From contig JAEZUZ010000060.1 of NCBI GenBank assembly GCA_023443345.1, forward strand, positions 1 to 9,994: 9,994 nt of DNA, written 5' to 3'. This stretch comes from Bacillota bacterium (lineage in GTDB: Bacteria > Bacillota > Clostridia > Peptostreptococcales > Acidaminobacteraceae). Of the stretch, positions 1 through 6,917 are shown in pieces. A program made the position numbers and the translations under genes. Position 1 is the stretch's first letter. Each line of letters opens with the position of its first letter. Below the pieces are notes generated by a model. It had not been told where the DNA came from and searched no databases. It worked only from the letters and a program-made list of their open reading frames with translations.

Positions 1-1075
1 CCATGAGAATTTTTGATGATGCAACCTCTACATTCTTATCTAAAATGCAATAATTTATTGTACAATTCTTTCCTATCTTTGTATCTTGAAATACGATTGA
101 ATTTCTTACTACTGTGCCTTTTCCAATATTTACATTTCTAAATATTATAGAGTTTTCAACTGTTCCCTCAATAATACATCCATTAGCTATCAATGAGTTG
201 CTAACTGATGAATTGGCCATATATAGAGTTGATGGAGCATCCATTGCTTTTGTAATTATCTTTCCGTTTTTAAAAAATAATTCACTAGCAAACTCTCTAT
301 TTAAAAGTCTCATAGAAGCTGTTAAGTAATTTTGAGTAGAATTTATAAATGCAATTGTATCTTCTATTGGGAATATATCTGTCTCGAATTCATTTAGTCT
401 TGATTCAAGTGCTTCTTTAAAATAAGCTTCTTTTCCACCTTCTGTTGCATTCTTAATTATCTTAAGGAATATTTCTTTCTTTATAAGATACATCTGCGTA
501 GAGAGTTGTATTCTATTTTTTGAACCTAAATTTGTTCCAACTCTTACTTGATCATATTCCTTAGATATGATATCCATACCTAAATATTCAAGCCTATCTC
601 TTGCACCCTCTACTTCCTTGGTCAGAATAGTTATGTCCTTTCCAGTCTCGATATGATGTCTAATTGCCTTTCTAAAGTCAATATTTCCAACACAGTTACT
701 TCTAGTAAATAAAATATGTGTCTTCTTACTTGATTCAAAATAACCTAGATTTTCCTTAAATATTTCTAAATCACCAAATTTTATAGTAAAGTCATTGTAA
801 TTGAGAGACGGATATAGAAGTCTAAGCCCACCTGTCTTTCTATCTAAGTCCCAATACTTTCCAGGACCAATGTGGTCATTTAGAGAATGAAATTTATCCT
901 TTAAAACAAGTGCTATATCTGTAATATGGGAGTTGACCATATTTGAAAGTATAAAGTCAATTATCCTGTATCTTCCTCCAAATGGGACTGTTGCAAGAGG
1001 TCTCTGCTCAGTTAATTCACTTATTAAGTCCTCTTTCTCTCCTAAGTTTATTACACCTAAAATATCCTTATCCAT
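1..1075 (-). CDS. glgD: GlgD, regulatory/non-catalytic subunit of glucose-1-phosphate adenylyltransferase (3' end beyond window)
   Basis: Reading leftward from the ATG at 1075, 358 codons stay open to the window edge. The family is about 370 residues, so only the last dozen or so are missing. GlgD pairs with GlgC to form the ADP-glucose pyrophosphorylase of low-GC Gram-positives. Seen: the nucleotidyltransferase fold signature PFGGRYRIIDF at residues 31-41 and the KYWDLDRKTGG segment at 73-83, then a C-terminal hexapeptide-repeat helix with regular I/V spacing. The glycine-rich nucleotide loop of GlgC (GGQGSRL) is absent, replaced by NLGEKEDL at 10-17, and the catalytic SGD is SNC at 126-128. 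Both losses are typical of GlgD and separate it from a second GlgC. The start lies 6 bases after the glgC stop, with an AGGTAGGGG ribosome binding site overlapping that stop, so it belongs to the glgBCD operon. Confidence 0.93.
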   Translation of the reverse strand, partial: MDKDILGVINLGEKEDLISELTEQRPLATVPFGGRYRIIDFILSNMVNSHITDIALVLKDKFHSLNDHIGPGKYWDLDRKTGGLRLLYPSLNYNDFTIKFGDLEIFKENLGYFESSKKTHILFTRSNCVGNIDFRKAIRHHIETGKDITILTKEVEGARDRLEYLGMDIISKEYDQVRVGTNLGSKNRIQLSTQMYLIKKEIFLKIIKNATEGGKEAYFKEALESRLNEFETDIFPIEDTIAFINSTQNYLTASMRLLNREFASELFFKNGKIITKAMDAPSTLYMANSSVSNSLIANGCIIEGTVENSIIFRNVNIGKGTVVRNSIVFQDTKIGKNCTINYCILDKNVEVASSKILM

Positions 1076-1081
1076 AAGCCC

Positions 1082-2218
1082 CTACCTTACAATACCTAAA
1101 TCATTAGTTCCAATGAGTTTTACACTTCCATCCTTACTTTCAATTACCTCATTGTCCTTTGATCTATAATTACTCATAATTATGCTCTTTTTAATTCTAC
1201 AGTTTTCTCCTATTACTACATTAGGTAATATTATTGAATCTTCAACTACTGAACCCTTACCTATTCTCACTTCTGTAGAAATAATAGAATTTTTTACTGT
1301 ACCCTCTATCACACAACCCTCATTTAAAAGAGAATTTCTAACAACAGCATCTTCAGTTAAATAATGTGGTGGCATGTCAAAGTTTCTTGTATATATCTTC
1401 CAATCATCTTCAAATAAATTCAATGCATTCTCTGGGTTTAGAAGATCCATATTCGCTTGCCAGTAACTATCTATAGTTCCAACATCCATCCAATACCCTT
1501 CAAATTTATAAGCCATAAGTTTTTTCTTGTCACATAGCATTGATGGAACTATATTCTTACCAAAATCATGTTCACTATCCTTATTCTTATCATCTTCAAT
1601 TAGATATTCTCTAAGGACTGCCCAATTAAATACATATATTCCCATTGAAGCCAAATTGCTCTTTGCCTGCTTTGGCTTTTCTTCAAACTCATAGATTACA
1701 CCTTCTTCATCAGTGTTTAAAATACCAAATCTACTTGTTTCTTCCCAAGGAACTTCTATTACACTTATTGTCAAATCGCTATTTGTTCTTCTATGCTGAG
1801 CTACCATCTTTGCATAGTTCATCTTATAGATGTGATCACCTGATAAAACTAATACAAATTCAGGATCAAGTGCATCTATATATTCTAAATTTTCAAAAAT
1901 TGCATTTGCTGTACCCTGATACCATCTACCGCCTTCAGTACTCATATATGGAGGAAGCATCTCTACCCCTCCAACTCTTCTATCCAAGTCCCAAGGTACC
2001 CCTATACCTATGTGGGCATTAAGCCCCAATGGTTGATATTGTGTAAGTATCCCTACATCTACTATTCCTGAATTTGCACAGTTACTTAAAGCAAAATCTA
2101 TAATTCTATACTTACCACCAAATTGTACGGCAGGCTTAGCGTTCTTGACAGTCAATTGTTTTAATCTAGATCCCTGTCCTCCAGCTAAAATCATTGCAAC
2201 TACTTTACCAGCAATCAT
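1082..2218 (-). CDS. glgC: Glucose-1-phosphate adenylyltransferase, catalytic subunit GlgC
   Basis: Makes ADP-glucose and pyrophosphate from ATP and glucose-1-phosphate, the committed step of bacterial glycogen synthesis in the cytoplasm. The 378-residue length is normal for clostridial or bacillar GlgC. Seen: nucleotide loop LAGGQGSRLKQLT (11-23), KPAVQFGGKYRIIDF (28-42), WYQGTANAI (99-107), catalytic SGDHIYKMNY (126-135, metal-binding Asp128), FEEKPK (178-183) with Lys181 matching the glucose-1-phosphate lysine of the E. coli enzyme, and GYWMDVGT (241-248, second metal Asp245). A left-handed beta-helix of hexapeptide repeats follows from about residue 285. The start is fixed by a perfect AAAGGAGGT just upstream and by an ATGA overlap with the glgB stop, which implies translational coupling. 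No catalytic residue looks altered. Confidence 0.97.
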   Translation of the reverse strand: MIAGKVVAMILAGGQGSRLKQLTVKNAKPAVQFGGKYRIIDFALSNCANSGIVDVGILTQYQPLGLNAHIGIGVPWDLDRRVGGVEMLPPYMSTEGGRWYQGTANAIFENLEYIDALDPEFVLVLSGDHIYKMNYAKMVAQHRRTNSDLTISVIEVPWEETSRFGILNTDEEGVIYEFEEKPKQAKSNLASMGIYVFNWAVLREYLIEDDKNKDSEHDFGKNIVPSMLCDKKKLMAYKFEGYWMDVGTIDSYWQANMDLLNPENALNLFEDDWKIYTRNFDMPPHYLTEDAVVRNSLLNEGCVIEGTVKNSIISTEVRIGKGSVVEDSIILPNVVIGENCRIKKSIIMSNYRSKDNEVIESKDGSVKLIGTNDLGIVR

Positions 2219-4038
2219 TTTACCTCCTTTAAAATCACACCTGATAAACCAGGTATATCAAGTAATATTACATCATTTATTTTCTCATATAAACTGTTGT
2301 TACAATCTTCTGTCTCTCTTGTTGAAAAAATAACCTCGTATTTATTTCCTCTTACAGGTGTCTGGTATCCCTTCTTGTTGTTCTTAGAGAAATTGAGTGC
2401 AACAATCAATTCATTTTTATCTCTATCAATTCTCTTAAAAGTAACTATATTTTCTAAATTGTTCTCAACACTTATCCACTCAAAACCATCCCAGCTATCG
2501 TCAATTTCGTGGAGTTCTCTGTTGTTCTTATATAACTCATTTAGAGATTTCACATACTTCTGCATATCTCTATGGGAATCATACTCAAGTAGGAACCAAT
2601 CCAGTTCCTGCCACTCATTCCACTCAATAAATTGTCCGAATTCAGAACCCATAAAATTGAGTTTCTTTCCTGGATGAGTATACTGATAGAGAAATAGCAG
2701 CTTAAGTTGCATAAATTTCTCTTCATAATTTCCTGGCATTTTGTCAAGAAGTGATTTCTTTCCATGAACTACTTCATCGTGAGAAAGTGGAAGTATCATA
2801 TATTCATCAAAGGCATACATCATTGAAAATGTGAGTTTGTCATGATGGTGCTGTCTAAAAATTGGATCCATCTGCATATACTTCAATGTATCATGCATCC
2901 AACCCATATCCCATTTGTAATCAAATCCAAGTGCTGAAAGCCCCTTCTTACTTGTAACTCCTTTATAAGATGAGGATTCTTCTGCCATCATTAAAACTTC
3001 AAAATCGTGCTTTATATAGAAGTTCATTTCCTTGAGGAAGGAAACTCCACATTCCTTATATAAACTTTCTGAATTAGAGTGATACTGCTTATATATCATC
3101 TCTGCTACTGCATCAACTCTAATTGCATCTATATGGAATTTTTCTATTAAAAATACCAAGTTCGAAATCATGAAATTACATACATGTCTTCTGTTGTAAT
3201 CAAAATTTAAGGTATCCCATTGAGGGTTGTAAGCCTCTTCATAGTAAGAAGATTCATACAATGCATGCCCATCAAAATATGCCAATCCTAAAGAGTCCTT
3301 AGGAAAATGAACTGGAACCCAATCAAGAATTATACCTATTCCATTCTGATGAGCCCTATCTACAAATTCCATAAATTCATTAGCTGTACCAAACCTACTT
3401 GTTATTGCATAATATCCCATCTGCTGGTAACCCCAGCTACCATCAAATGGATATTCAGTTACTGGCATCAATTCTATGTGAGTATATCCCATGTATTTTA
3501 CATAATCTATTAAGTCATCAGCTAACTCTCTGTATGTATAATATCTATTATCTGGATGCCTCTTCCAAGAAGCTAAATTAACTTCATATATATTTATTGG
3601 ACTGTTGTAACTTTGGAATTGATTTCTATTTTTTACAAATTCACTGTCATTCCAAGAATAGCCAGATATATCACTAACTATAGTTGAACCCTGTATCCTC
3701 TGTTCTACCTTATAAGCATATGGATCATTTTTCCAAAGGAGTAAATTATTGCTAGTTTCTATTACATATTTATATAGAGTTCCATACTCTATATTTGGAA
3801 TAAATATTACATAGGCTCCTGTGCCCTCAATATTTTGCATAAAATCTACATTTGGATTCCAGCCATTAAAAGTTCCCACAATTCTGACACTCTTAGCAGA
3901 AGGAGCATAGACGCAAAATCTTATTCCCTGTCGTCCTTCTACTTCTATTTTATGAGCCCCAAATATTTCAAAAGCTCTATAATGCTTTCCATTTATATAT
4001 GCATCTATGGCTCTTGAATCAATCCCAAAATGTATCAT
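2215..4038 (-). CDS. glgB: 1,4-alpha-glucan branching enzyme GlgB (GH13)
   Basis: Cuts alpha-1,4-glucan chains and rejoins them by alpha-1,6 bonds to branch glycogen. At 607 residues it is at the short end of the family, having only one N-terminal beta-sandwich (CBM48; APSAKSVRIVGTFNGWN at 45-61) and no extra N1 module. GH13 regions are all present: GIILDWVPVHF (235-245), DAIRVDAVAEMIY (304-316, nucleophile Asp309), MAEESS (351-356, acid/base Glu353) and LPLSHDEVVHGK (416-427, Asp421). The beta-sandwich C-terminal domain is complete. The start has AAGGAG seven bases upstream. It is the first gene of glgB-glgC-glgD; glgA and a phosphorylase might lie past the left edge, but none is visible. 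The promoter must fall in the roughly 45 bases between the start and the upstream terminator. A TATATA/TATAAA stretch around 4062-4069 could be its -10, but I see no convincing -35. Confidence 0.96.
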   Translation of the reverse strand: MIHFGIDSRAIDAYINGKHYRAFEIFGAHKIEVEGRQGIRFCVYAPSAKSVRIVGTFNGWNPNVDFMQNIEGTGAYVIFIPNIEYGTLYKYVIETSNNLLLWKNDPYAYKVEQRIQGSTIVSDISGYSWNDSEFVKNRNQFQSYNSPINIYEVNLASWKRHPDNRYYTYRELADDLIDYVKYMGYTHIELMPVTEYPFDGSWGYQQMGYYAITSRFGTANEFMEFVDRAHQNGIGIILDWVPVHFPKDSLGLAYFDGHALYESSYYEEAYNPQWDTLNFDYNRRHVCNFMISNLVFLIEKFHIDAIRVDAVAEMIYKQYHSNSESLYKECGVSFLKEMNFYIKHDFEVLMMAEESSSYKGVTSKKGLSALGFDYKWDMGWMHDTLKYMQMDPIFRQHHHDKLTFSMMYAFDEYMILPLSHDEVVHGKKSLLDKMPGNYEEKFMQLKLLFLYQYTHPGKKLNFMGSEFGQFIEWNEWQELDWFLLEYDSHRDMQKYVKSLNELYKNNRELHEIDDSWDGFEWISVENNLENIVTFKRIDRDKNELIVALNFSKNNKKGYQTPVRGNKYEVIFSTRETEDCNNSLYEKINDVILLDIPGLSGVILKEVK

Positions 4039-4077
4039 TTATAACTCCTTGGTTTTATCTCTTTATATAATTTTAAC

Positions 4078-4117
4078 AAAAAAATAAAGCTTTTCAAAGT
4101 TAAAAATGAAAAGCTTT
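4078..4117 (-). terminator. Rho-independent terminator of the permease gene
   Basis: A perfect 11-bp stem joins AAAGCTTTTCA (4117-4107 on the minus strand) to TGAAAAGCTTT (4096-4086) across a 10-base loop. After one A comes a run of seven T (4084-4078). It begins 27 bases after the permease stop and separates that gene from the glycogen operon. Confidence 0.85.
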
Positions 4118-4143
4118 TACTAATTTACTTAATTTATTTTTTA

Positions 4144-5427
4144 TTACTTTACTCCCATTGATCCAAGTATTACTATAGCTAGAACTGCAACGATTGGGAA
4201 TACACAACAACACATAAAGATGTCAAAATATGAATCTTTGTGTTTCAATCTACATACACTTAGAAGTGTAACAACAGCTCCACAGTGTGGAAGTGTGTCT
4301 AGACCACCACTAGCTACTGTAGCTACTCTGTGGAATACTTCTGGAGATATTCCAGTTTGTTGAGCAATCTCAAGATACTTGCTTCCAAGAGCTTCAAGAG
4401 CAATTGTCATACCACCTGAAGATGAACCTGTAGCACCTGCTAGAGTAGTAATAGATACTGCTTCACTAAATAGTGCAGAACCACCTAATCCTAAAAGTTT
4501 AGCTGTTAATACTGCAAATCCAGGAACAACCTTAACTACTGAACCAAATCCTACAGCAGCTGATGTGTTCATGATCGATGTAGTACTTCCTACTGCAGCT
4601 TCATTTAATACATCAGCAAATTTCTTGTACTGATTGATATGTAATAAAGCTAAAATTATAATACCAATACCAATTGAAAGTACAGCATGTAATTTAAATA
4701 CGTTAAGAGCTACAACTACTACAATTAAAGCTATAAGACCAAAACTCCAATGTGAATGGCAAACTGCATCTTTTTCGATATCTGTATAAACACCTGTTTG
4801 AAAATGTTCGCCTTTTTTTCTTAGTTTGTTCTCTCTATATTTTAACCAAACATATCCTAGACCAAACATAATTAATGAAGCTACTAAACCAAGTATAGGA
4901 GCTGCCATAGCATCTGTTCCTAAATATTTAGCTGCTATAAGGTTGTTTAACTGAGGGCTTCCTGGAACTGCTGTCATAGTAAGAGTGAATGCTCCAAGTG
5001 AAATTGCTCCTGGTATAAGTCTATTTGAAATATCAGCCTCTCTAAATAATTCAACTGCCATAGGGTAGATAGCAAAAACAACTACGAATAAACTAACTCC
5101 ACCATATGTTAAAGCCATACAAGCTAAAACTACAGCTAGAATTGCTCTTTTTGCTCCAACCACTCTCTTGATAGCATGAGCAACTGACTTAGCAGATCCT
5201 GTAACTTCCTTTAATTTTCCAAAAATTGCACCAAATAAGAATACTGGAAACCAAGACTTAGCAAAACCAACTAGACCTCCCATATATGTGTCTGTATATG
5301 TAGTGAATAAGTCAAGGCCCCCTGTTGCTGCTACTACAAGTGCTGCAACTGGTGCTGCCCAAACCATATTGTATCCTTTGTATGCTAGTACAACTAATAC
5401 AATAAGTCCCAATAAAATTCCTAACAT
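4144..5427 (-). CDS. GntP-family permease (organic or sugar acid uptake)
   Basis: A 427-residue, highly hydrophobic inner-membrane transporter with about 11-12 candidate membrane segments. Family marks include WAAPVAALVVAATGG (23-37), the Gly/Ser-rich SITTLAGATGSSSGGM (325-340) and ASGGLDTLPHCGAVVTLLS (372-390); the last two are typical of GntP-superfamily permeases, which include gluconate and hydroxybutyrate-type carriers. The substrate cannot be read from sequence. It lies 90 bases downstream of a MaoC-type hydratase, which makes a short-chain hydroxy-acid plausible, but this is inference. The start is chosen from GGAGG (spacing of about 11 bases, rather long) and an N-terminus beginning directly with membrane segment 1. 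A TATACT at 5456-5461 could be its own -10 box, though no -35 was found. Cytoplasmic loop 195-222 is charged. A CCC cysteine run at 406-408 near the C-terminus is unusual. The gene ends at its own terminator. Confidence 0.88.
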   Translation of the reverse strand: MLGILLGLIVLVVLAYKGYNMVWAAPVAALVVAATGGLDLFTTYTDTYMGGLVGFAKSWFPVFLFGAIFGKLKEVTGSAKSVAHAIKRVVGAKRAILAVVLACMALTYGGVSLFVVVFAIYPMAVELFREADISNRLIPGAISLGAFTLTMTAVPGSPQLNNLIAAKYLGTDAMAAPILGLVASLIMFGLGYVWLKYRENKLRKKGEHFQTGVYTDIEKDAVCHSHWSFGLIALIVVVVALNVFKLHAVLSIGIGIIILALLHINQYKKFADVLNEAAVGSTTSIMNTSAAVGFGSVVKVVPGFAVLTAKLLGLGGSALFSEAVSITTLAGATGSSSGGMTIALEALGSKYLEIAQQTGISPEVFHRVATVASGGLDTLPHCGAVVTLLSVCRLKHKDSYFDIFMCCCVFPIVAVLAIVILGSMGVK

Positions 5428-5459
5428 AAATTAAAAATCCTCCAATTTCTTAATGAGTA

Positions 5460-5484
5460 TAAAAAGAAGACTTATAAGCCTTCT
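5460..5484 (-). terminator. Probable intrinsic terminator after the MaoC hydratase gene
   Basis: The minus strand has AGAAGGCT-TATA-AGTCTTCT (5484-5465), an 8-bp stem with one G-U pair, followed by TTTTTATA. The U-run is short, so read-through into the permease is possible. It starts 33 bases after the hydratase stop. Confidence 0.6.
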
Positions 5485-5517
5485 AATTATAGTTAATTAT
5501 TAAATTTTAAAGTATAT

Positions 5518-5928
5518 TTAAAGAGCATCTTTTGATGGAATTATTTTAGCTTCACCTTGTGTAACAATATCTCCATCTTGATTTTCAACAACTGTTGATA
5601 CAGTTGCAATAGAAAATTTAGATTTTTCTTGTAAATCTGTAATTTCAAGGGTCACTTTAAGTGTATCTCCAGGAAAAACTGGTTTCTTAAACTGAAGATT
5701 TTGACTTAAATAAGTTGTTCCTTCACCCGGAATTTCCATTGCTATAGCAGCACTTATAAAACTAGCGCTGATCATTCCGTGAGCAATTCTTCTTCCAAAC
5801 ATAGTAGTCTTAGCATATTCATCATCTAAGTGCAGTGGATTGTGGTCTCCAGAAACTTGTGCAAAAAGACGAATATCCTCATCTGTTACTTTCTTAGTAT
5901 ACTCAAATTTTTTTCCTACTAAACTCAT
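5518..5928 (-). CDS. MaoC-family dehydratase, likely (R)-specific enoyl-CoA hydratase
   Basis: A single hot-dog-fold domain of 136 residues, the standard length of PhaJ-type hydratases, which reversibly hydrate trans-2-enoyl-CoA to (R)-3-hydroxyacyl-CoA. Seen: the hydratase-2 motif FAQVSGDHNPLHLDDEYA (22-39), with Asp28 and His33 as the expected catalytic pair, then GRRIAHGM (45-52) lining the pocket and FPGDTL (85-90). Nothing essential is missing. The start has AAAGGAG with a 6-base spacer and its own promoter (5961-5989). A hairpin after the stop suggests it can be a single-gene transcript, while the permease next to it may share a physiological role. Polyhydroxyalkanoate supply, fatty-acid or butyrate-type metabolism are all possible; no polymer synthase is visible here to decide. 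Confidence 0.92.
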   Translation of the reverse strand: MSLVGKKFEYTKKVTDEDIRLFAQVSGDHNPLHLDDEYAKTTMFGRRIAHGMISASFISAAIAMEIPGEGTTYLSQNLQFKKPVFPGDTLKVTLEITDLQEKSKFSIATVSTVVENQDGDIVTQGEAKIIPSKDAL

Positions 5929-5960
5929 TGTATGCTCCTTTCAAATTTTATTACATTTTT

Positions 5961-5989
5961 ATTCTACAACTTTATTGACAAGAACTCAA
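5961..5989 (-). promoter_or_regulatory. Sigma-A-type promoter of the MaoC hydratase gene
   Basis: On the minus strand, TTGAGT (5989-5984) and TAGAAT (5966-5961) are separated by exactly 17 bases. Predicted transcription starts near 5954, giving a leader of about 25 bases that contains the AAAGGAG ribosome site. Confidence 0.5.
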
Positions 5990-6174
5990 CAATTAAAAAA
6001 CAATATTTTAAACTAAAAATATAAATATACCTTTTTTAGAATCTCAAAAAATATTATGAAACATATTTTCAAAACATAAAACTTCTATTTTTTATTTATA
6101 TTATAGGCTTTTTTTGAAATTTAATTTCTTAATCACAGTATAAAAAATGTAAACTTTAATTTTTTTTAACAACT

Positions 6175-6205
6175 AAAAAAGCAAGCCCATTTTTATGCGC
6201 TTGCT
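6175..6205 (-). terminator. Strong Rho-independent terminator ending the queT/MurT-like/GatD-like operon
   Basis: The minus strand reads AGCAAGC-G-CAT, loop AAAA, ATG-G-GCTTGCT, then TTTTT. This is a 7-bp stem, one G/G mismatch and three more pairs, running straight into the T tract. It lies about 65 bases after the GatD-like stop. Confidence 0.88.
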
Positions 6206-6269
6206 AATTTAATATGTTTGATACGCCTGGTACAATTTTCATTAATATATTTATTTCTCTTTTAGTGTA

Positions 6270-6917
6270 TTAATTAAGACTTCTTTTTACATATATTTCT
6301 TTGAGATTTTCTTCAAAAGCTAACTCTTTTACTTCAAACTCATTATCATTTAATAACATTTTTAAATAACTAGGATTTTGCAATAATAAAGGGCCATACA
6401 TATCTATCGCTTTAAGCCTACTATACTTAAAGCCAACTACCTTTGAAGAGTCACTTATAATTTCTTCATATTCCTTGTCATTGTATATCTTGTACTCTCT
6501 AAACTTATTATGCAGACCTACTATCTTTTCCCATTTATAACTTGCTTTCTGCTTAACTAGTTCAAATCCAGTAGTTTTAATATCTACATCTAGTATAGAA
6601 AGTCCAGTAAATTCTTTTCCAAAATATGTAATATTTTTAGAGAATATATCAATAGAATCAGCTAAAACCACCCATAAAATTCTTGAAATAGATTTTTCGA
6701 TATCGCTCTTATAATTAGATAATCTCTCAACTATTTTATTAAAGTGAGCCTTATCAAATGGCGGTACAAGTACCATTTTGATGTCTTGATCACTTATAAA
6801 TTTAGGTTCTTCATCAACATGTGTAATTACAGTATCACATGTCCTTTTAAGAATTTCGATAGTAGCTTGTTCTGCAAATTTATATGTGAATTCAGGATAT
6901 ATACATTCAATTTTCAT
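6270..6917 (-). CDS. Degenerate GatD-like protein (glutamine-amidotransferase fold, catalytic residues lost)
   Basis: A 215-residue protein in the place where gatD usually follows murT. GatD is the class-I glutaminase that feeds ammonia to MurT for lipid II glutamate amidation. The match is weak but follows the family from end to end: MKIECIYPEF at the N-terminus (family MKLxIxHLYPDLLN), GLSILDVDIK (105-114), VGLHNKFRE (133-141) where the family has GFENHxGRT and an arginine is kept at 140, and YGPLLLQNPSYLKMLL (174-189) matching HGPLLPKNPxxxxxLL. The nucleophile elbow (CGGYQLLG) has become ADSIDIFS (86-93), so Cys becomes Ala86 by my alignment. The catalytic His of HGP is Tyr174. The only cysteines (5 and 27) lie elsewhere. 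I chose the ATG at 6917 because family members start there and GGTGGTG precedes it; an in-frame ATG at 6932 has no ribosome site. It overlaps the MurT-like gene by 11 bases. Confidence 0.75.
   Translation of the reverse strand: MKIECIYPEFTYKFAEQATIEILKRTCDTVITHVDEEPKFISDQDIKMVLVPPFDKAHFNKIVERLSNYKSDIEKSISRILWVVLADSIDIFSKNITYFGKEFTGLSILDVDIKTTGFELVKQKASYKWEKIVGLHNKFREYKIYNDKEYEEIISDSSKVVGFKYSRLKAIDMYGPLLLQNPSYLKMLLNDNEFEVKELAFEENLKEIYVKRSLN

Larger units (their letters stand above)
5929..6269. other. 341-base AT-rich intergenic gap
   Basis: It holds the hydratase promoter at its left end and the terminator of the queT operon at 6175-6205. Between them (about 5990-6174) is very AT-rich sequence with homopolymer A/T runs, in which I find no gene, no RNA-like structure and no repeat. 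The stretch 6206-6269 contains only a possible 12-codon ORF (see findings). Confidence 0.7.

Noticed and set aside
1645..2022. 125-codon plus-strand frame inside glgC, with similar plus-strand frames inside glgB, glgC and the permease gene
   Set aside because: They lie antisense to clearly functional genes, have low-complexity Leu/Ser/Tyr composition, and show no ribosome site or family motif.
2550..2765. 71-codon minus-strand frame inside glgB
   Set aside because: It is an out-of-frame shadow of the conserved GlgB C-terminal catalytic region, which reads correctly in the main frame.
4069..4097. TTGAAA and TATATA as a glgB promoter
   Set aside because: The spacing is about 22 bases and TTGAAA is part of the permease terminator stem. 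The real promoter remains unresolved.
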